A stretch of 64,000 nt of DNA from Geobacter sp. (lineage in GTDB: Bacteria; Desulfobacterota; Desulfuromonadia; Geobacterales; Geobacteraceae). The notes beneath the pieces were generated by a model. The model was given only the letters and a program-made list of their open reading frames with translations. It ran no database searches and was not told where the DNA came from. The translations under genes and the position numbers were made by a program. This document shows positions 50,758-60,197 of the stretch, in pieces; positions within the stretch are counted from its first letter, which is position 1; every line of letters begins with the position of its first letter. The stretch is taken from contig POSG01000002.1 of assembly GCA_003314535.1 (NCBI GenBank), positions 414,725 to 478,724 on the forward strand, given 5' to 3'.

Positions 50758-53682
50758 TCAATATGGGGGGCCTTTAATCGGAACACGATTCCAGGCTTCG
50801 GTAAGAGGCAAATAGATACGGAATGTTGTCCCCTTTCCCAACTCGCTTGCAGCAGTGATATAACCACTATGTTGTTTGATGATCCCATAGGCGGTAGACA
50901 AGCCGAGGCCCGTTCCTTTGCCCAGTTCCTTGGTAGTGTAGAAAGGTTCGAACACCTTTGCGAGGGTTTTTTCATCCATCCCCGTACCATTATCCGCAAC
51001 AGAAATCAGGGCATACCTCCCAGGTTCGCCATAACCATGCTTCCGAATAAATGAACCGTCAATCTCAATTGCCTCCGTGCTGATCTTCAGTATTCCCCCG
51101 TCAAGCATGGCATCCCTGGCGTTCGTTGCCAGGTTCATCAAGACCTGCTCTATCTGGTTGGGGACAACCGTTACCGGCAATGGCCCCTCATGGAGCTGAG
51201 ACCGGAATTCGATGTTTTCACCAATTAGCCGTTTCAACATGTTTCCCGATCGCTTTATAACGATGTTCAAATCTATCGCCTCAGGTAAGAAAGTCTGTTC
51301 ACGTTTCCGGCTGAACATCAACAGGCTCTCTGTCAATTCCGTTGCCTTTTCCGTCAATGTCTTCACTTGGTCAACGAAGTGTTTTCCCTTTTCGTCGGCT
51401 ATTCTTTCTGACAACAGATACAGAAAGCCTGTCATTGCGGTCAGGATGTTGTTGAAGTCGTGTGCGATTCCGCCGGCCAACTGCCCCACGGCTTCCATTT
51501 TTTGAGCATGGAGATACTGCTGTTCCAATTTCTTGCGAGCAGTCACGTCGCGGTCAATGCCTCGGTATCCGCAAAACCTTCCCTCGACATCAAAGATCGG
51601 CACCCCGTTCGTCTCGATCGTCACAAGATTGCCGTCCTTGCTGATGTTGACGTTTTCAACTCCGGAAAACGATTTCCGTTCCGCTTTGATAGTATTGAAT
51701 TTTTCCGCCATACGCTGCGCATCTTCCGGGTGCATGAAGTCAAAGGGTGTCTTGCCAACAACATCTTCCGCTTCGTAGCCTAGCAGGTCACGAATTTTCG
51801 GGCTTACGTAGGTATAGGTAGAATTCTCATCTATCTCCCAGATCCAGTCGGAAGTCGTCTCGACCAGCGAACGGAATCTGGCTTCGCTATGGCGAAGGGC
51901 ATTCTCATGCCGCTTGCGTTCAGTGGTGTCCCGGCTTATGGTTGCCAGTGCGATTGGTTCGCCGGTTTGAACGCTGGCTATGAGGAAACCGGTCAGCTCG
52001 ACAGGGAAAACAATGCCAGTTGCGAGGTTGCATAACCTGAACTCACCGGACCAGCATCCATTACGTAAGATTTCACGCAGAATTCCCTCGAACACCTGAT
52101 TGTCTTCTTTGGCCGCAAAATCGCTCAACCGGCTTCTCCTTGCTTCATCAAGGTCCGCCAACCCTGTCATCCTGAGACCGGCGCTGTTTATATACGTGAC
52201 CTCTCCGGTCAGGGCGGCGATGCATATGAAATCGGTGCTGTTTTCCACCAGCATGGCAAGTTGTTCCTGCTTTTCCTCAAGCATTTTACGTTCAGTAACG
52301 TCCAGGGCGGTCCCAATAAATTTGGTTTTCTTCCCATCCTTTTCTTCAAGTATCCTTCCCTGAACATGAATAATCCGTTCAACGCCGTCAGGTCTGATGA
52401 TACGGTATTCGACTTCGTAAGGCCTGCCCCTCTCCAGGGCCTCGGTCAGCCTGTTCAGCACATTCGCCTTATCGTCGGGGTGGATATAGTCGAACACTGA
52501 GTCATGGGCAAGACCAGTTTCTTGGGAAGGAAGACCCAGTATGTGGAAGAATTCAGCCGATCGGTACTCCTCATCCTTTTCCATGTCATATTCCCAGCTC
52601 CCGAGGTGGGTAATTGCCTGGGCCTCTGACAGGATATTCTCACTTCTGGCCAGGGCCCCTGCAACGCGTCTGTGTTCGGCAGCGCTTCTCAGCGACATGA
52701 TTCCATATGCAAGTTCGTTGGCCAGCTGCACCAGGAGATTTACTTCCTGTTTGTCAAAGATGTCCGGATCTGAGGCATAAACATTGAGCGCGCCAAAAAC
52801 CTCTGTCCCTGAAATGAGCGGCAAGGCTAATGTGGAGAGGTAGCCGCGTTCAAGTGCCTCATCACGCCAGGGGGTGAAACTGGGATCATTCCTGATATCC
52901 TTCATGCAGCAGGGTACGCCCTCCCGTAGTGCCGTTCCTGTGGGGCCCCTCCCTCTCTCGGTATCCGCCCAGGTAATATTGAGCGTTCTCGTGTAACCCT
53001 CGTCATAGCCCGCCAGGGCCACTGGCCGGACGGTCTTCGCCGCATCGTTTTCCTTATATCCTACCCATGCCAGTCGGTACGCATCGTTTTCCACGATAAT
53101 GCGACAAATGTCATCGAGGAGATTCATCTCATCTTCGGCACGCATCAACGCTTCGTTGCATTTGACCAGCGTCTTGAGTGCGCGGTTGAGCCGATTTAGC
53201 GACAGTAACGCGCTTTTGTGCGATGAAATGTCGCGCGCAATACCCATCGTTCCAATGACCTCACCTTCTTCCATGCGTAGCGGCCCTTTGACTGTCTCAA
53301 ACCAGACATCTTTTCCTTCAGCGTTTTTTCGGACCTCTTGCATGCGGATTCGCTTTCCAGTGGTCAAGACTTTCAGATCCTCCGTATGAAGCTGTTGCGC
53401 TTCGTCTCGGGGGAAAATATCAAAGGCTGTTTTCCCTACGCAATCCTTGCGCTGCAAACCCATAAATTGCAGCCACGGATTATTCACCATCAGGAATCGT
53501 CCCTCGGCATCCTTAATCCATGCAGGGTCTGGCATGGCATCGAACATCGCTCTCTGCAGAACCTCACCGTTTGCCAGTTTCTCCTTGGCGATCCTTCCCT
53601 CTCTCTCCAGAGCCTCAATTTTAGCTTTCAGCTCATTGAGTTCAAGAAGCATATTGTTTTTTGTTATTGTATCAGCTGCCAT
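50758..53682 (-). CDS. Multi-PAS/GAF histidine kinase without receiver domain
   Basis: The 974-residue cytoplasmic kinase has an N-terminal coiled coil (10-40) and a PAS domain (45-155). A GAF domain (175-335, with ITWADTERGRGPTGTA) and three more PAS domains (350-720) follow. The HisKA motif GGIAHDFNNILTA has His741, and the ATPase domain ends in the GTGLGLSTAYG region. The part from PAS1 to GAF closely parallels the kinase at 26572-30834, but the sequence stops soon after the ATPase domain with no receiver. It may signal to an external regulator. Confidence 0.93.
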   Translation of the reverse strand: MAADTITKNNMLLELNELKAKIEALEREGRIAKEKLANGEVLQRAMFDAMPDPAWIKDAEGRFLMVNNPWLQFMGLQRKDCVGKTAFDIFPRDEAQQLHTEDLKVLTTGKRIRMQEVRKNAEGKDVWFETVKGPLRMEEGEVIGTMGIARDISSHKSALLSLNRLNRALKTLVKCNEALMRAEDEMNLLDDICRIIVENDAYRLAWVGYKENDAAKTVRPVALAGYDEGYTRTLNITWADTERGRGPTGTALREGVPCCMKDIRNDPSFTPWRDEALERGYLSTLALPLISGTEVFGALNVYASDPDIFDKQEVNLLVQLANELAYGIMSLRSAAEHRRVAGALARSENILSEAQAITHLGSWEYDMEKDEEYRSAEFFHILGLPSQETGLAHDSVFDYIHPDDKANVLNRLTEALERGRPYEVEYRIIRPDGVERIIHVQGRILEEKDGKKTKFIGTALDVTERKMLEEKQEQLAMLVENSTDFICIAALTGEVTYINSAGLRMTGLADLDEARRSRLSDFAAKEDNQVFEGILREILRNGCWSGEFRLCNLATGIVFPVELTGFLIASVQTGEPIALATISRDTTERKRHENALRHSEARFRSLVETTSDWIWEIDENSTYTYVSPKIRDLLGYEAEDVVGKTPFDFMHPEDAQRMAEKFNTIKAERKSFSGVENVNISKDGNLVTIETNGVPIFDVEGRFCGYRGIDRDVTARKKLEQQYLHAQKMEAVGQLAGGIAHDFNNILTAMTGFLYLLSERIADEKGKHFVDQVKTLTEKATELTESLLMFSRKREQTFLPEAIDLNIVIKRSGNMLKRLIGENIEFRSQLHEGPLPVTVVPNQIEQVLMNLATNARDAMLDGGILKISTEAIEIDGSFIRKHGYGEPGRYALISVADNGTGMDEKTLAKVFEPFYTTKELGKGTGLGLSTAYGIIKQHSGYITAASELGKGTTFRIYLPLTEAWNRVPIKGPPY

Positions 53683-54219
53683 TGATTTCCCTCAATGTTG
53701 TATATTTTGAAGCGCACTTTTCAGTGCATCCATAACCAACATAAAGCAATTGGATATTTCTCCGATAAATTATATCATCCCACAATTTTTTTGAGGAAAT
53801 CAGCAATTGTGCTCTTTGCTGTTTCCGAGGCGTACCCTGTTGGCATAAAAGTTTTTTCTAAAACAACCTAGAGTTCACGCAAGCATGGGAACCAAAACTT
53901 TCTCATGTCCCTGCCCAACAGTTTTACCATCCTATTAATATATTATTTTCATTAACTATAATTCGTATACATAAAATATAACGATTTTTTGGCTTTATAG
54001 TATAGGATATAGAGCATTTCTTGATTTGCTCGTTTAAGTCTAAGCTTGTTTTTCTCTTTTCAGCATCTCGACTTAGCCTGAACCTTGGAAGGTATTATTT
54101 AATTAGTTGGTGATCTCTGGAATTTTTAAGACGAGATATGACACCTTCTTCAATTCTCCTAACGAATTTAATCTGGTACAGCGAAGTATGCGGAACATGA
54201 ACGGAGGATAAAACTCTTA
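53683..54219. other. AT-rich intergenic region
   Basis: These 537 bases separate the divergent kinase and HDOD genes and are among the most AT-rich of the window. I see no gene, RNA fold or clear operator. A GGAGG ribosome binding site precedes the HDOD start at 54220. Confidence 0.4.
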
Positions 54220-55092
54220 ATGGATAAGGTGAAAGAAATCCGGCAGAAGATCCAGCATCTGAAAGAGTTGCCGCCTTTACCGGCAATGGCAGAGAAGATA
54301 TTGTCACTTTCCGATGAAACAGACATTAAGGAGCTTGCCGAGACAATCGAAAAAGACCCGTGCCTTTCCGCTCGGATACTTGGCCTAGCGAATGCAGCCT
54401 ATTTCGGTTGGCCAGGCGGTGTCAGGACAATCTACGATGCCATCTACAAGGTTTTGGGCCTCAAGATAGTTAGAAGCATCGCAATCGGACTCATCCTGGG
54501 AGGATTGTTCAAGGCGGAAAAATGTCCACGATTTTCCTCAGACAGGTATTGGTTTACCTCCGTGGCCACTGCAATGATGGCTCAAAGCCTTTACTTGCAT
54601 ATGACAGCCGATCTGCGGCGTGATCTGAGAGATATTTACATGGACGGACTGCTGCACAAGCTCGGACTGCCCGTTCTCGTTCATCTGTTTCCTCAAGAGA
54701 TGAATGGAATCTTTTCTGCGGATGATAGCAATGGGGAGTATTCCCTCAACGTGAAATGCAGGGAAGTAATTGGAATCAATCCTTGCGAAGCGGGAGCGTG
54801 GCTCGCTCGCAGATGGCATCTGCCAAAGGACATAGTTTGTGTGATTGAGAACTCTGGAGATTTCAGTTACAAAAAAGATTTCTGGGCCATCGTTCAGCTG
54901 GTCGGATATTGTTCCAGACAAGCCGAACTCCTCTTCAAAGGAGATGAGATGCTGAATGGATTGGACCAATTGAATGCTCTCGGTATAGACGCTGCCGTCC
55001 TGGAAAAAGAAAACCAGACAGTATTCTGTAAAATAAAAGGAATCAGCGAGATGGCCCTTTTACTTTCAGGAAGCGAATCAAATAATGGATAG
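54220..55092 (+). CDS. HDOD-domain signalling protein
   Basis: The 290-residue protein has an HDOD domain: LKELPPLPAMAEKILSLSDE at the start, then IEKDPCLSARILGLANAAYF and LGLKIVRSIAIGLILGGLF. HDOD proteins are HD-related but usually not hydrolytic, and act as signalling scaffolds with kinases or c-di-GMP proteins. The stop overlaps the start of the following hybrid kinase by eight bases, so the two are translated together, which suggests that the HDOD protein works in this kinase's pathway. Confidence 0.92.
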   Translation: MDKVKEIRQKIQHLKELPPLPAMAEKILSLSDETDIKELAETIEKDPCLSARILGLANAAYFGWPGGVRTIYDAIYKVLGLKIVRSIAIGLILGGLFKAEKCPRFSSDRYWFTSVATAMMAQSLYLHMTADLRRDLRDIYMDGLLHKLGLPVLVHLFPQEMNGIFSADDSNGEYSLNVKCREVIGINPCEAGAWLARRWHLPKDIVCVIENSGDFSYKKDFWAIVQLVGYCSRQAELLFKGDEMLNGLDQLNALGIDAAVLEKENQTVFCKIKGISEMALLLSGSESNNG

Positions 55093-56827
55093 GGACTTTT
55101 CAGAAGCATATCGGGAATTGAACCGAAGAATTATCAATCTTCTGGATTCTTTCTCCGCATTGAGCGCCTTGAGCTCTCTGGATCTTAGAAACGTCGATGA
55201 GACGACAATGATTCGGAATGCGCTGAAAGGTCTGATGGACAACCTGGATATCGAGCGCTGTTCTGTTTTCCTTCTCACGGACGGAGAACTGGTCAACTGT
55301 ACGGGCCTTGACTGGGATGATCTTGATAACTGGGAAAATGCTGACATTATAAAACACCGCATTCCCTCCACCTTCACAGTTTCAATCGGTGAGGGAATAA
55401 TGGGGTTGGCTGTCCAACACAAGAGTCTTCAGCATTGTCATGACTGTTCGGCTGATTTGCATTACAAAAACGTTTATGGCCAGAAAATAGGCTCTCTGAT
55501 CAGCGTGCCGATCTTCCAGTTCGGTGGGGAGGTATTGGGCGTACTCAACATTTCCCACTCGACGCCACATTTTTTCAATGAATGGCACGAGCGCTTCCTC
55601 GTGGTTTATTGCCACTGCCTCGGCCAGTTATTAAGTAATTACCGCCTATTCAACCATATGGAGCAGGAAATCGAAAAACACGCTGCGCAGCTGTACCATT
55701 CCCAGAAAATGGAAGCGGTAGGCCAGCTTGCCGGAGGTGTGGCACACGATTTCAACAACATAATCACCGCGATCAGCGGATATGCCCACCTTGTGTTCAT
55801 GAAAATGTCTGAAAACGATCCGTTGAAGCGGTATGTCGAGCAGATAATCACCTCTTCAGATCGAGCTGCCAATTTGACACAGAGCCTGCTGGCGTTCAGC
55901 AGGAAACAGGCCATTCATCCAAAACCGATCAACGTGAACAACCTGATAAAAGGGTTGGAAACGCTCCTTTTGCCACTCATCGGGGAAGACATAAAACTGA
56001 AGACCGACGTTCCGGCACAAGAGCTTTTTATCATGGCAGACAGTGGGCAGTTTGAACAGATCATAATGAACTTGGCGACGAACGCCCGAGACGCCATGCC
56101 TGCTGGGGGTGAATTGACAATTGCCGTGAAACGTGTCGATATCGACGAAAATTTTATTGAGAGAAACGGTTTCGGCCAACCGGGTAAATATGTGCATATC
56201 TCAGTATCGGATACCGGCAGTGGAATGAATGAGAGCATTCGGAACAAAATTTTCGAGCCGTTTTTTACTACGAAAGAGGTCGGCAAAGGCACTGGCCTCG
56301 GCCTTTCGATAGTCTATGGTATTATCAGTCAACATGCTGGTTATATTGATGTTAGAAGTGTCATTGGAAAAGGAACCTCTTTCAACATATATTTTCCCGC
56401 AATCAGCGGAATTGTCGAGGAAAACCGGTCCAAACCGGCTACGGCGCTGATGACCGGCACCGAGACTGTACTGATTGCCGAAGATGATGAGAATATCCGA
56501 AACTTGAACGCAACATTCCTCCAGGAACTCGGCTACCGGGTCTTGACCGCCGTGGACGGGTGTGATGCCTTGGAGAAATTCAACGAACATGAAGACAAAA
56601 TTGATATCGTAATTCTAGATGTAGTAATGCCCGGGAAAAACGGCAAAGAGGTTTACGACAGGATAATTGAGACACGACCGGAGATGAAAGTTCTTTTCAC
56701 CAGCGGCTATACAGCTGATATCATAAGTAGTAAGGGAATCAGTGAAAAGGAATTAGATTTCTTGGCAAAGCCGCATCCACCGGTAGAATTGTCGAGAAAG
56801 CTTAGGAAGATGCTGGACAAAAAGTAA
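55085..56827 (+). CDS. GAF-histidine kinase-receiver hybrid protein
   Basis: The 580-residue soluble protein has a GAF domain (about 30-195, with [14 protein letters not shown]). The HisKA motif is [13 protein letters not shown] with His221. An ATPase domain ([11 protein letters not shown]) is followed by a C-terminal receiver domain ([33 protein letters not shown]). The receiver Asp and Lys are in place. It overlaps the HDOD gene by eight bases. The signal entering the GAF domain is unknown. Confidence 0.95.
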   Translation: MDRDFSEAYRELNRRIINLLDSFSALSALSSLDLRNVDETTMIRNALKGLMDNLDIERCSVFLLTDGELVNCTGLDWDDLDNWENADIIKHRIPSTFTVSIGEGIMGLAVQHKSLQHCHDCSADLHYKNVYGQKIGSLISVPIFQFGGEVLGVLNISHSTPHFFNEWHERFLVVYCHCLGQLLSNYRLFNHMEQEIEKHAAQLYHSQKMEAVGQLAGGVAHDFNNIITAISGYAHLVFMKMSENDPLKRYVEQIITSSDRAANLTQSLLAFSRKQAIHPKPINVNNLIKGLETLLLPLIGEDIKLKTDVPAQELFIMADSGQFEQIIMNLATNARDAMPAGGELTIAVKRVDIDENFIERNGFGQPGKYVHISVSDTGSGMNESIRNKIFEPFFTTKEVGKGTGLGLSIVYGIISQHAGYIDVRSVIGKGTSFNIYFPAISGIVEENRSKPATALMTGTETVLIAEDDENIRNLNATFLQELGYRVLTAVDGCDALEKFNEHEDKIDIVILDVVMPGKNGKEVYDRIIETRPEMKVLFTSGYTADIISSKGISEKELDFLAKPHPPVELSRKLRKMLDKK

Positions 56828-56974
56828 TTCCGCTGAGCGAGCTTCGTTTGCCCGACAGATCCAGTATTCTGTGGATACCAATTATCCATTGATGAAGCGA
56901 TAAGGAGAGGTAAAGTCATATCCAGACAAGCGTCAAATGGCCATGCCGAAGGCATCATAGCCGTACCATCAAAA

Positions 56975-57006
56975 AAAGGGGCACCCATATACTGGCATGC
57001 CTCTTT
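56975..57006 (-). terminator. Terminator of the second MucR-like gene
   Basis: AAAGGGGCA (56975-56983) pairs, with one G-T wobble, with TGCCTCTTT (56998-57006). The minus-strand run-out is TTTTTTT. It is the third copy of the element found at 13622 and 33124. Confidence 0.75.
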
Positions 57007-57046
57007 CCTGGAGAACCCTTCACAGGCCAATTTGAAAGCCGATTTC

Positions 57047-57526
57047 TCAGCCTTTTTTCCTTGTAACTTTCTTCGCAGCTGGTTTCTTGGCTTGCAGCTT
57101 CTCCACCCTTACCGCCCTCGCCTTGGCTAGGTTGTCCGCTAGCCCCCTATCCAGCGCCGTTTGCCTTCTCTTCTCCGAGAAGTTTTCTGCAGTCAGATAT
57201 TGAGTTGCAGGGATATTGAACTGCTTCCGATATTCCCGAGGCGTAATGCCGTGAACCTGGTTGAGATGCCGGGCCAGTGTTTTCATCCCCCCTTTGCCAC
57301 ATATCATGCAAAAGACCTGGTCAGCCTGGAAAGCTTTCCTCAAGGTCATGACCGGCGCCTTCTTCTCTTCAACCGCCTCAGGCGCTGCAGTTTCGGCTGT
57401 TTCCAGTTGCTGAAGCGAAGCATAAACCTTCTGAATTTCCTGCAAAAGCTCATCCGTCGACATCACGGTAACAGATGCGTGGGATGAAACTATGGTTGCT
57501 GCCAGTTCTACGAGTGTATTAGGCAT
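57047..57526 (-). CDS. MucR/Ros-type zinc-finger regulator, copy 2
   Basis: This 159-residue paralogue has the same finger, CMICGKGGMKTLARHLNQVH, and differs from copy 1 mainly in the N-terminal third (SLQQLETAETAAPEAVEEKK) and the basic tail (KKPAAKKVTRKKG). The start ATG 57526 has a CTCTCC/GGAGAG ribosome binding site, unlike copy 1, so their 5' regions diverge while their 3' regions and terminators stay similar. Two such close copies in 24 kb suggest a fairly recent duplication. Confidence 0.93.
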   Translation of the reverse strand: MPNTLVELAATIVSSHASVTVMSTDELLQEIQKVYASLQQLETAETAAPEAVEEKKAPVMTLRKAFQADQVFCMICGKGGMKTLARHLNQVHGITPREYRKQFNIPATQYLTAENFSEKRRQTALDRGLADNLAKARAVRVEKLQAKKPAAKKVTRKKG

Positions 57527-57643
57527 AAATCTCTCCTTGAAATTTTCAAATGCTTGGATAATTTTGCAATTAGCCTATAGTATCTGCAACTTAAGATACA
57601 ATGGTATTAATATCAGACATTCAGCAATTTGATAACTATTTAT

Positions 57644-58387
57644 TTAATAGACCAAGTGGCACTCCAATCCTATTTCCAAGCATTCGTCGTAGATATTTCT
57701 GCGTGCGTGGCAGAAGAAATCATCACTAAGCTTGTCCTGTAACCTGTACTTCCTGTAGACCCAGTCAGCATAATTATAGTTCATCCTATCAACCATCACA
57801 TAGCTGACTTTCCCGGCTAATGCCCTTGGCAAAAGCTCAGCCCCAGGCAGAATGGGAGCAATCATGGCATACGTCTTGATCCCCGAGCAATGCAGTTCAT
57901 CCAGAGCTTTCAGTCTTGACTCAGTCGATGGCGCCCTGGGTTCGAACATTTCCCTGATTTTGTCGTCCGCAGTTGCGATGGAAAAACCAACTTCAATATT
58001 CTGAGAACCTTTCAGAATATCCATGTCTCTCAGCACCAAGGGCGAGCGGGTCTGGATAATGACCGGCCAGCCATACTCGGCAAGTATTCGGAGGCATTTG
58101 CGTGTCAGCTGGTATTTTGATTCCAAGGGCTGGTAAGGATCGCATACTCCGCTTATCCACACGCTGCCCATCTTCTTCTTTTTGATCTCTACCCGTAACA
58201 ATTCAGCGGCATTTACCTTTACATCGACAAACTCACCCCACGGTTCAGTATGCTTGGCAAATCTTTTCATAAACCGGGCGTAGCAGTAGCTGCAGCCATG
58301 CTCGCAGCCCACATACGGATTAATGACATAGTCATAGATCTTCGACGCGGAAAGAATGGTTTTTGAATGGATTTCCTTTATGATCAT
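57644..58387 (-). CDS. Radical SAM protein, spore-photoproduct-lyase-like
   Basis: The 247-residue enzyme carries C28-x3-C32-x2-C35 in VGCEHGCSYCYAR, which binds the [4Fe-4S] cluster for SAM cleavage. GVCDPYQPLESKY and the following RSPLVLRD block are typical of the SplB-related group (Rv2578c-like). No conserved C-terminal Cys of true SplB is obvious. Substrate unknown. A second gene, the THEP1-like NTPase, ends 17 bases upstream on the same strand, so the two may be cotranscribed. Confidence 0.88.
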   Translation of the reverse strand: MIIKEIHSKTILSASKIYDYVINPYVGCEHGCSYCYARFMKRFAKHTEPWGEFVDVKVNAAELLRVEIKKKKMGSVWISGVCDPYQPLESKYQLTRKCLRILAEYGWPVIIQTRSPLVLRDMDILKGSQNIEVGFSIATADDKIREMFEPRAPSTESRLKALDELHCSGIKTYAMIAPILPGAELLPRALAGKVSYVMVDRMNYNYADWVYRKYRLQDKLSDDFFCHARRNIYDECLEIGLECHLVY

Positions 58388-58403
58388 ACCTTACCCGGGT
58401 AAA

Positions 58404-58946
58404 TTACATTTTATTTTGAGTCTCGAGCACGCGCAGAAGCCACCTTGCCAACTCATCCGGCAGACTCTCCCTGTTTGCAGGGGTCACCTCTCTGATCTCG
58501 CAGTCTGGATTTTCCTTGAGTTCGGCAATCAACCCTCCCCCTTTGAGGGCGACTGTGGCCACCACTGTCTTGCGCGAAGCAAGGAGTCTCCGCACCAGAC
58601 TTGTAAAGAGAGGAGACATGGACTCCATCTTGCCGATTTCGTCGATGAAAACGAGCGCAGCGCCTGAATTCTCCAGGTCCAGGTCGGCAAGAAAGGTCTC
58701 GAAACCTTTTACATCCACACCGTAACGTCCCACCCGGTTCCTTCCGTGGATACCCACATGGGCGAGGGTTCCCTCTTTCCCATCAAGGCTCAAAAGCCGA
58801 AAGCCCTGTCGGAGTCCACCTTCCCGGATCTCCTCGGTCAAGAAACCTACCGGATTAAGTCCTGCCAGGCGGATGGTGAGTTTTCGCATAAGCGTGGTCT
58901 TGCCGGTCCCGGGCAGACCTGTGATAAGAAGGTGGCGTTTTTTCAT
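58404..58946 (-). CDS. THEP1-type nucleoside triphosphatase
   Basis: The 180-residue protein has a Walker A GLPGTGKTT at 10-18, a Walker B VFIDEIGKMES and the small compact layout of NTPase_1/THEP1. These cytoplasmic enzymes hydrolyse ATP, GTP and other NTPs slowly; the physiological role is unclear. An AAAGGCGGGCG region serves as ribosome binding site. It precedes the radical SAM gene on the same strand. Confidence 0.9.
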   Translation of the reverse strand: MKKRHLLITGLPGTGKTTLMRKLTIRLAGLNPVGFLTEEIREGGLRQGFRLLSLDGKEGTLAHVGIHGRNRVGRYGVDVKGFETFLADLDLENSGAALVFIDEIGKMESMSPLFTSLVRRLLASRKTVVATVALKGGGLIAELKENPDCEIREVTPANRESLPDELARWLLRVLETQNKM

Positions 58947-59048
58947 CGCCCGCCTTTCAGGGCAGATTATGTGAAAGACACGCTAAAGAAGGGTCCGAGG
59001 GGGAAGAGTCGTGTTATCTTGGCTTGGGGCGTAGGGGGACGTCCGAAA

Positions 59049-59387
59049 TCAATGGTCGTTGAATCTGCCCTGGCCTGCCGCATAACAGCTTTCCCCTCCC
59101 TCGGGGCAAATTACGACGTAGGTTGAGCGCTTATCGCAACCGGATACGCCAATCGTAAATTCCGCCCGCTGGATTCCGCCCACGTAAGGCCCCCGCAAGG
59201 CAGGCTGAATGACCTCCCTCGAAATAACCGTGGGTGTAGCCTCTGGGCAATTCAGCTCGAATTGCCCGCGTCTCAAGGCTGTCTGTATTGCCATCGATTG
59301 CTTACTGTCGAGAAACTGGGTTTGCGATACGCATCCCGTAACGAGGCAAGCGACCAAAAGCATTAATGGTTTCGATAGATTAATCAT
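59049..59387 (-). CDS. Small lipoprotein, 112 residues
   Basis: The protein starts MINLSKPLMLLVACLVTGC, a lipoprotein signal with lipobox LVTGC and Cys19. The mature part has four more Cys (two in CDKRSTYVVIC, one in CYAAG), which may form disulfides. A GGAGG ribosome binding site precedes ATG 59387. I do not recognise a family; outer-membrane or periplasmic location is inferred. Confidence 0.75.
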   Translation of the reverse strand: MINLSKPLMLLVACLVTGCVSQTQFLDSKQSMAIQTALRRGQFELNCPEATPTVISREVIQPALRGPYVGGIQRAEFTIGVSGCDKRSTYVVICPEGGESCYAAGQGRFNDH

Positions 59388-59667
59388 TATTCCTCCATCT
59401 CCAGCCTTGCACTTTCCATATGCAGACTAAATCGTAATTTCTTGCGACGCTTCCACATTCAGCGGCGAAATCAGCAAAAACACGAGGAAATGGATTACCA
59501 TTTTCCATGAATTATTATATCAAGTTTTGGGTCAGTTTCAGTTGTTTCGGACATTACACGAAGGGGGATAATCCGGAGTCGCGGCTGCAGATTTCATTTT
59601 CTGAATTCTGCAGATGCGCCCCCTATACTTTTTCTGTTAACCTGCCTTAGTTGACAAAATGCCAACG

Positions 59668-59930
59668 TCCCTTGAGCATCTGAGTCCGCAGGGAAAGAGC
59701 AGCGTGGACCCATCTCCAAAAAACGAAACAAGCTTTTGCAGACAAAACTGATTGAAGCTGCCAAGCTTGCGCCGCACTGGAATGAGCGACTGGCGCTTAT
59801 GCATGAAAAAGAATCGGCTCGTGGTAACAGAAATCGCGCCACACTGGTGGTAGCCCGCAAACTGGTTGAGAATATGCTTGCCGTGGACCGACGCGGAACA
59901 GACTTTAAACTGTTAGAGAAAGCGGTGTAA
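59668..59930 (+). mobile_element. IS110-type transposase C-terminal relic
   Basis: The frame reads ASESAGKEQRGPISKKRNK, then APHWNERLALMHEKE and GNRNRATLVVARKLVENM. This is the last approximately 85 residues of IS110/IS1111-family transposases (Transposase_20 domain). The N-terminal DEDD domain is absent, and no start codon exists upstream. The 59388-59667 stretch before it holds no gene. It is a remnant of an older insertion. Confidence 0.75.
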
Positions 59931-59964
59931 GGAAACCTACATACTCTTCTTGCACAACGATCTT

Positions 59965-60041
59965 CCCGCCGGGCCTCGCTGTTCCGGGGACTGCATGAGT
60001 CGAAAGCTGCATGCCATTTAAAGTGTTTCGAGGCCGGCGGG
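59965..60041. repeat. Imperfect inverted repeat beside the IS110 relic
   Basis: CCCGCCGGGCCTCG (59965-59978) and CGAGGCCGGCGGG (60029-60041) are inverted copies with one extra base. They lie between the IS110 relic and the IS21 element and may be a subterminal part of the former. Confidence 0.5.
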
Positions 60042-60197
60042 TTGGCACTAACTCAATCTTCCGCAACAGGGCAAGATCCCTTAGACGGTGTCATCGCCGG
60101 TGATAAAAGTACATAAAACAGGGAAATAAAAAGTCCCCCAATCGTGGCAGAAGGAAGTACCTTTAGAGAATCGCCAAATGCTCTGGAGGTGCTGTCC

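Noticed and set aside
53820..53850. Possible sigma-54 promoter (TTGGCATAAAAG) upstream of the HDOD gene
   Set aside because: The -12 GC element is absent at the required spacing and the strand does not match the nearest start.
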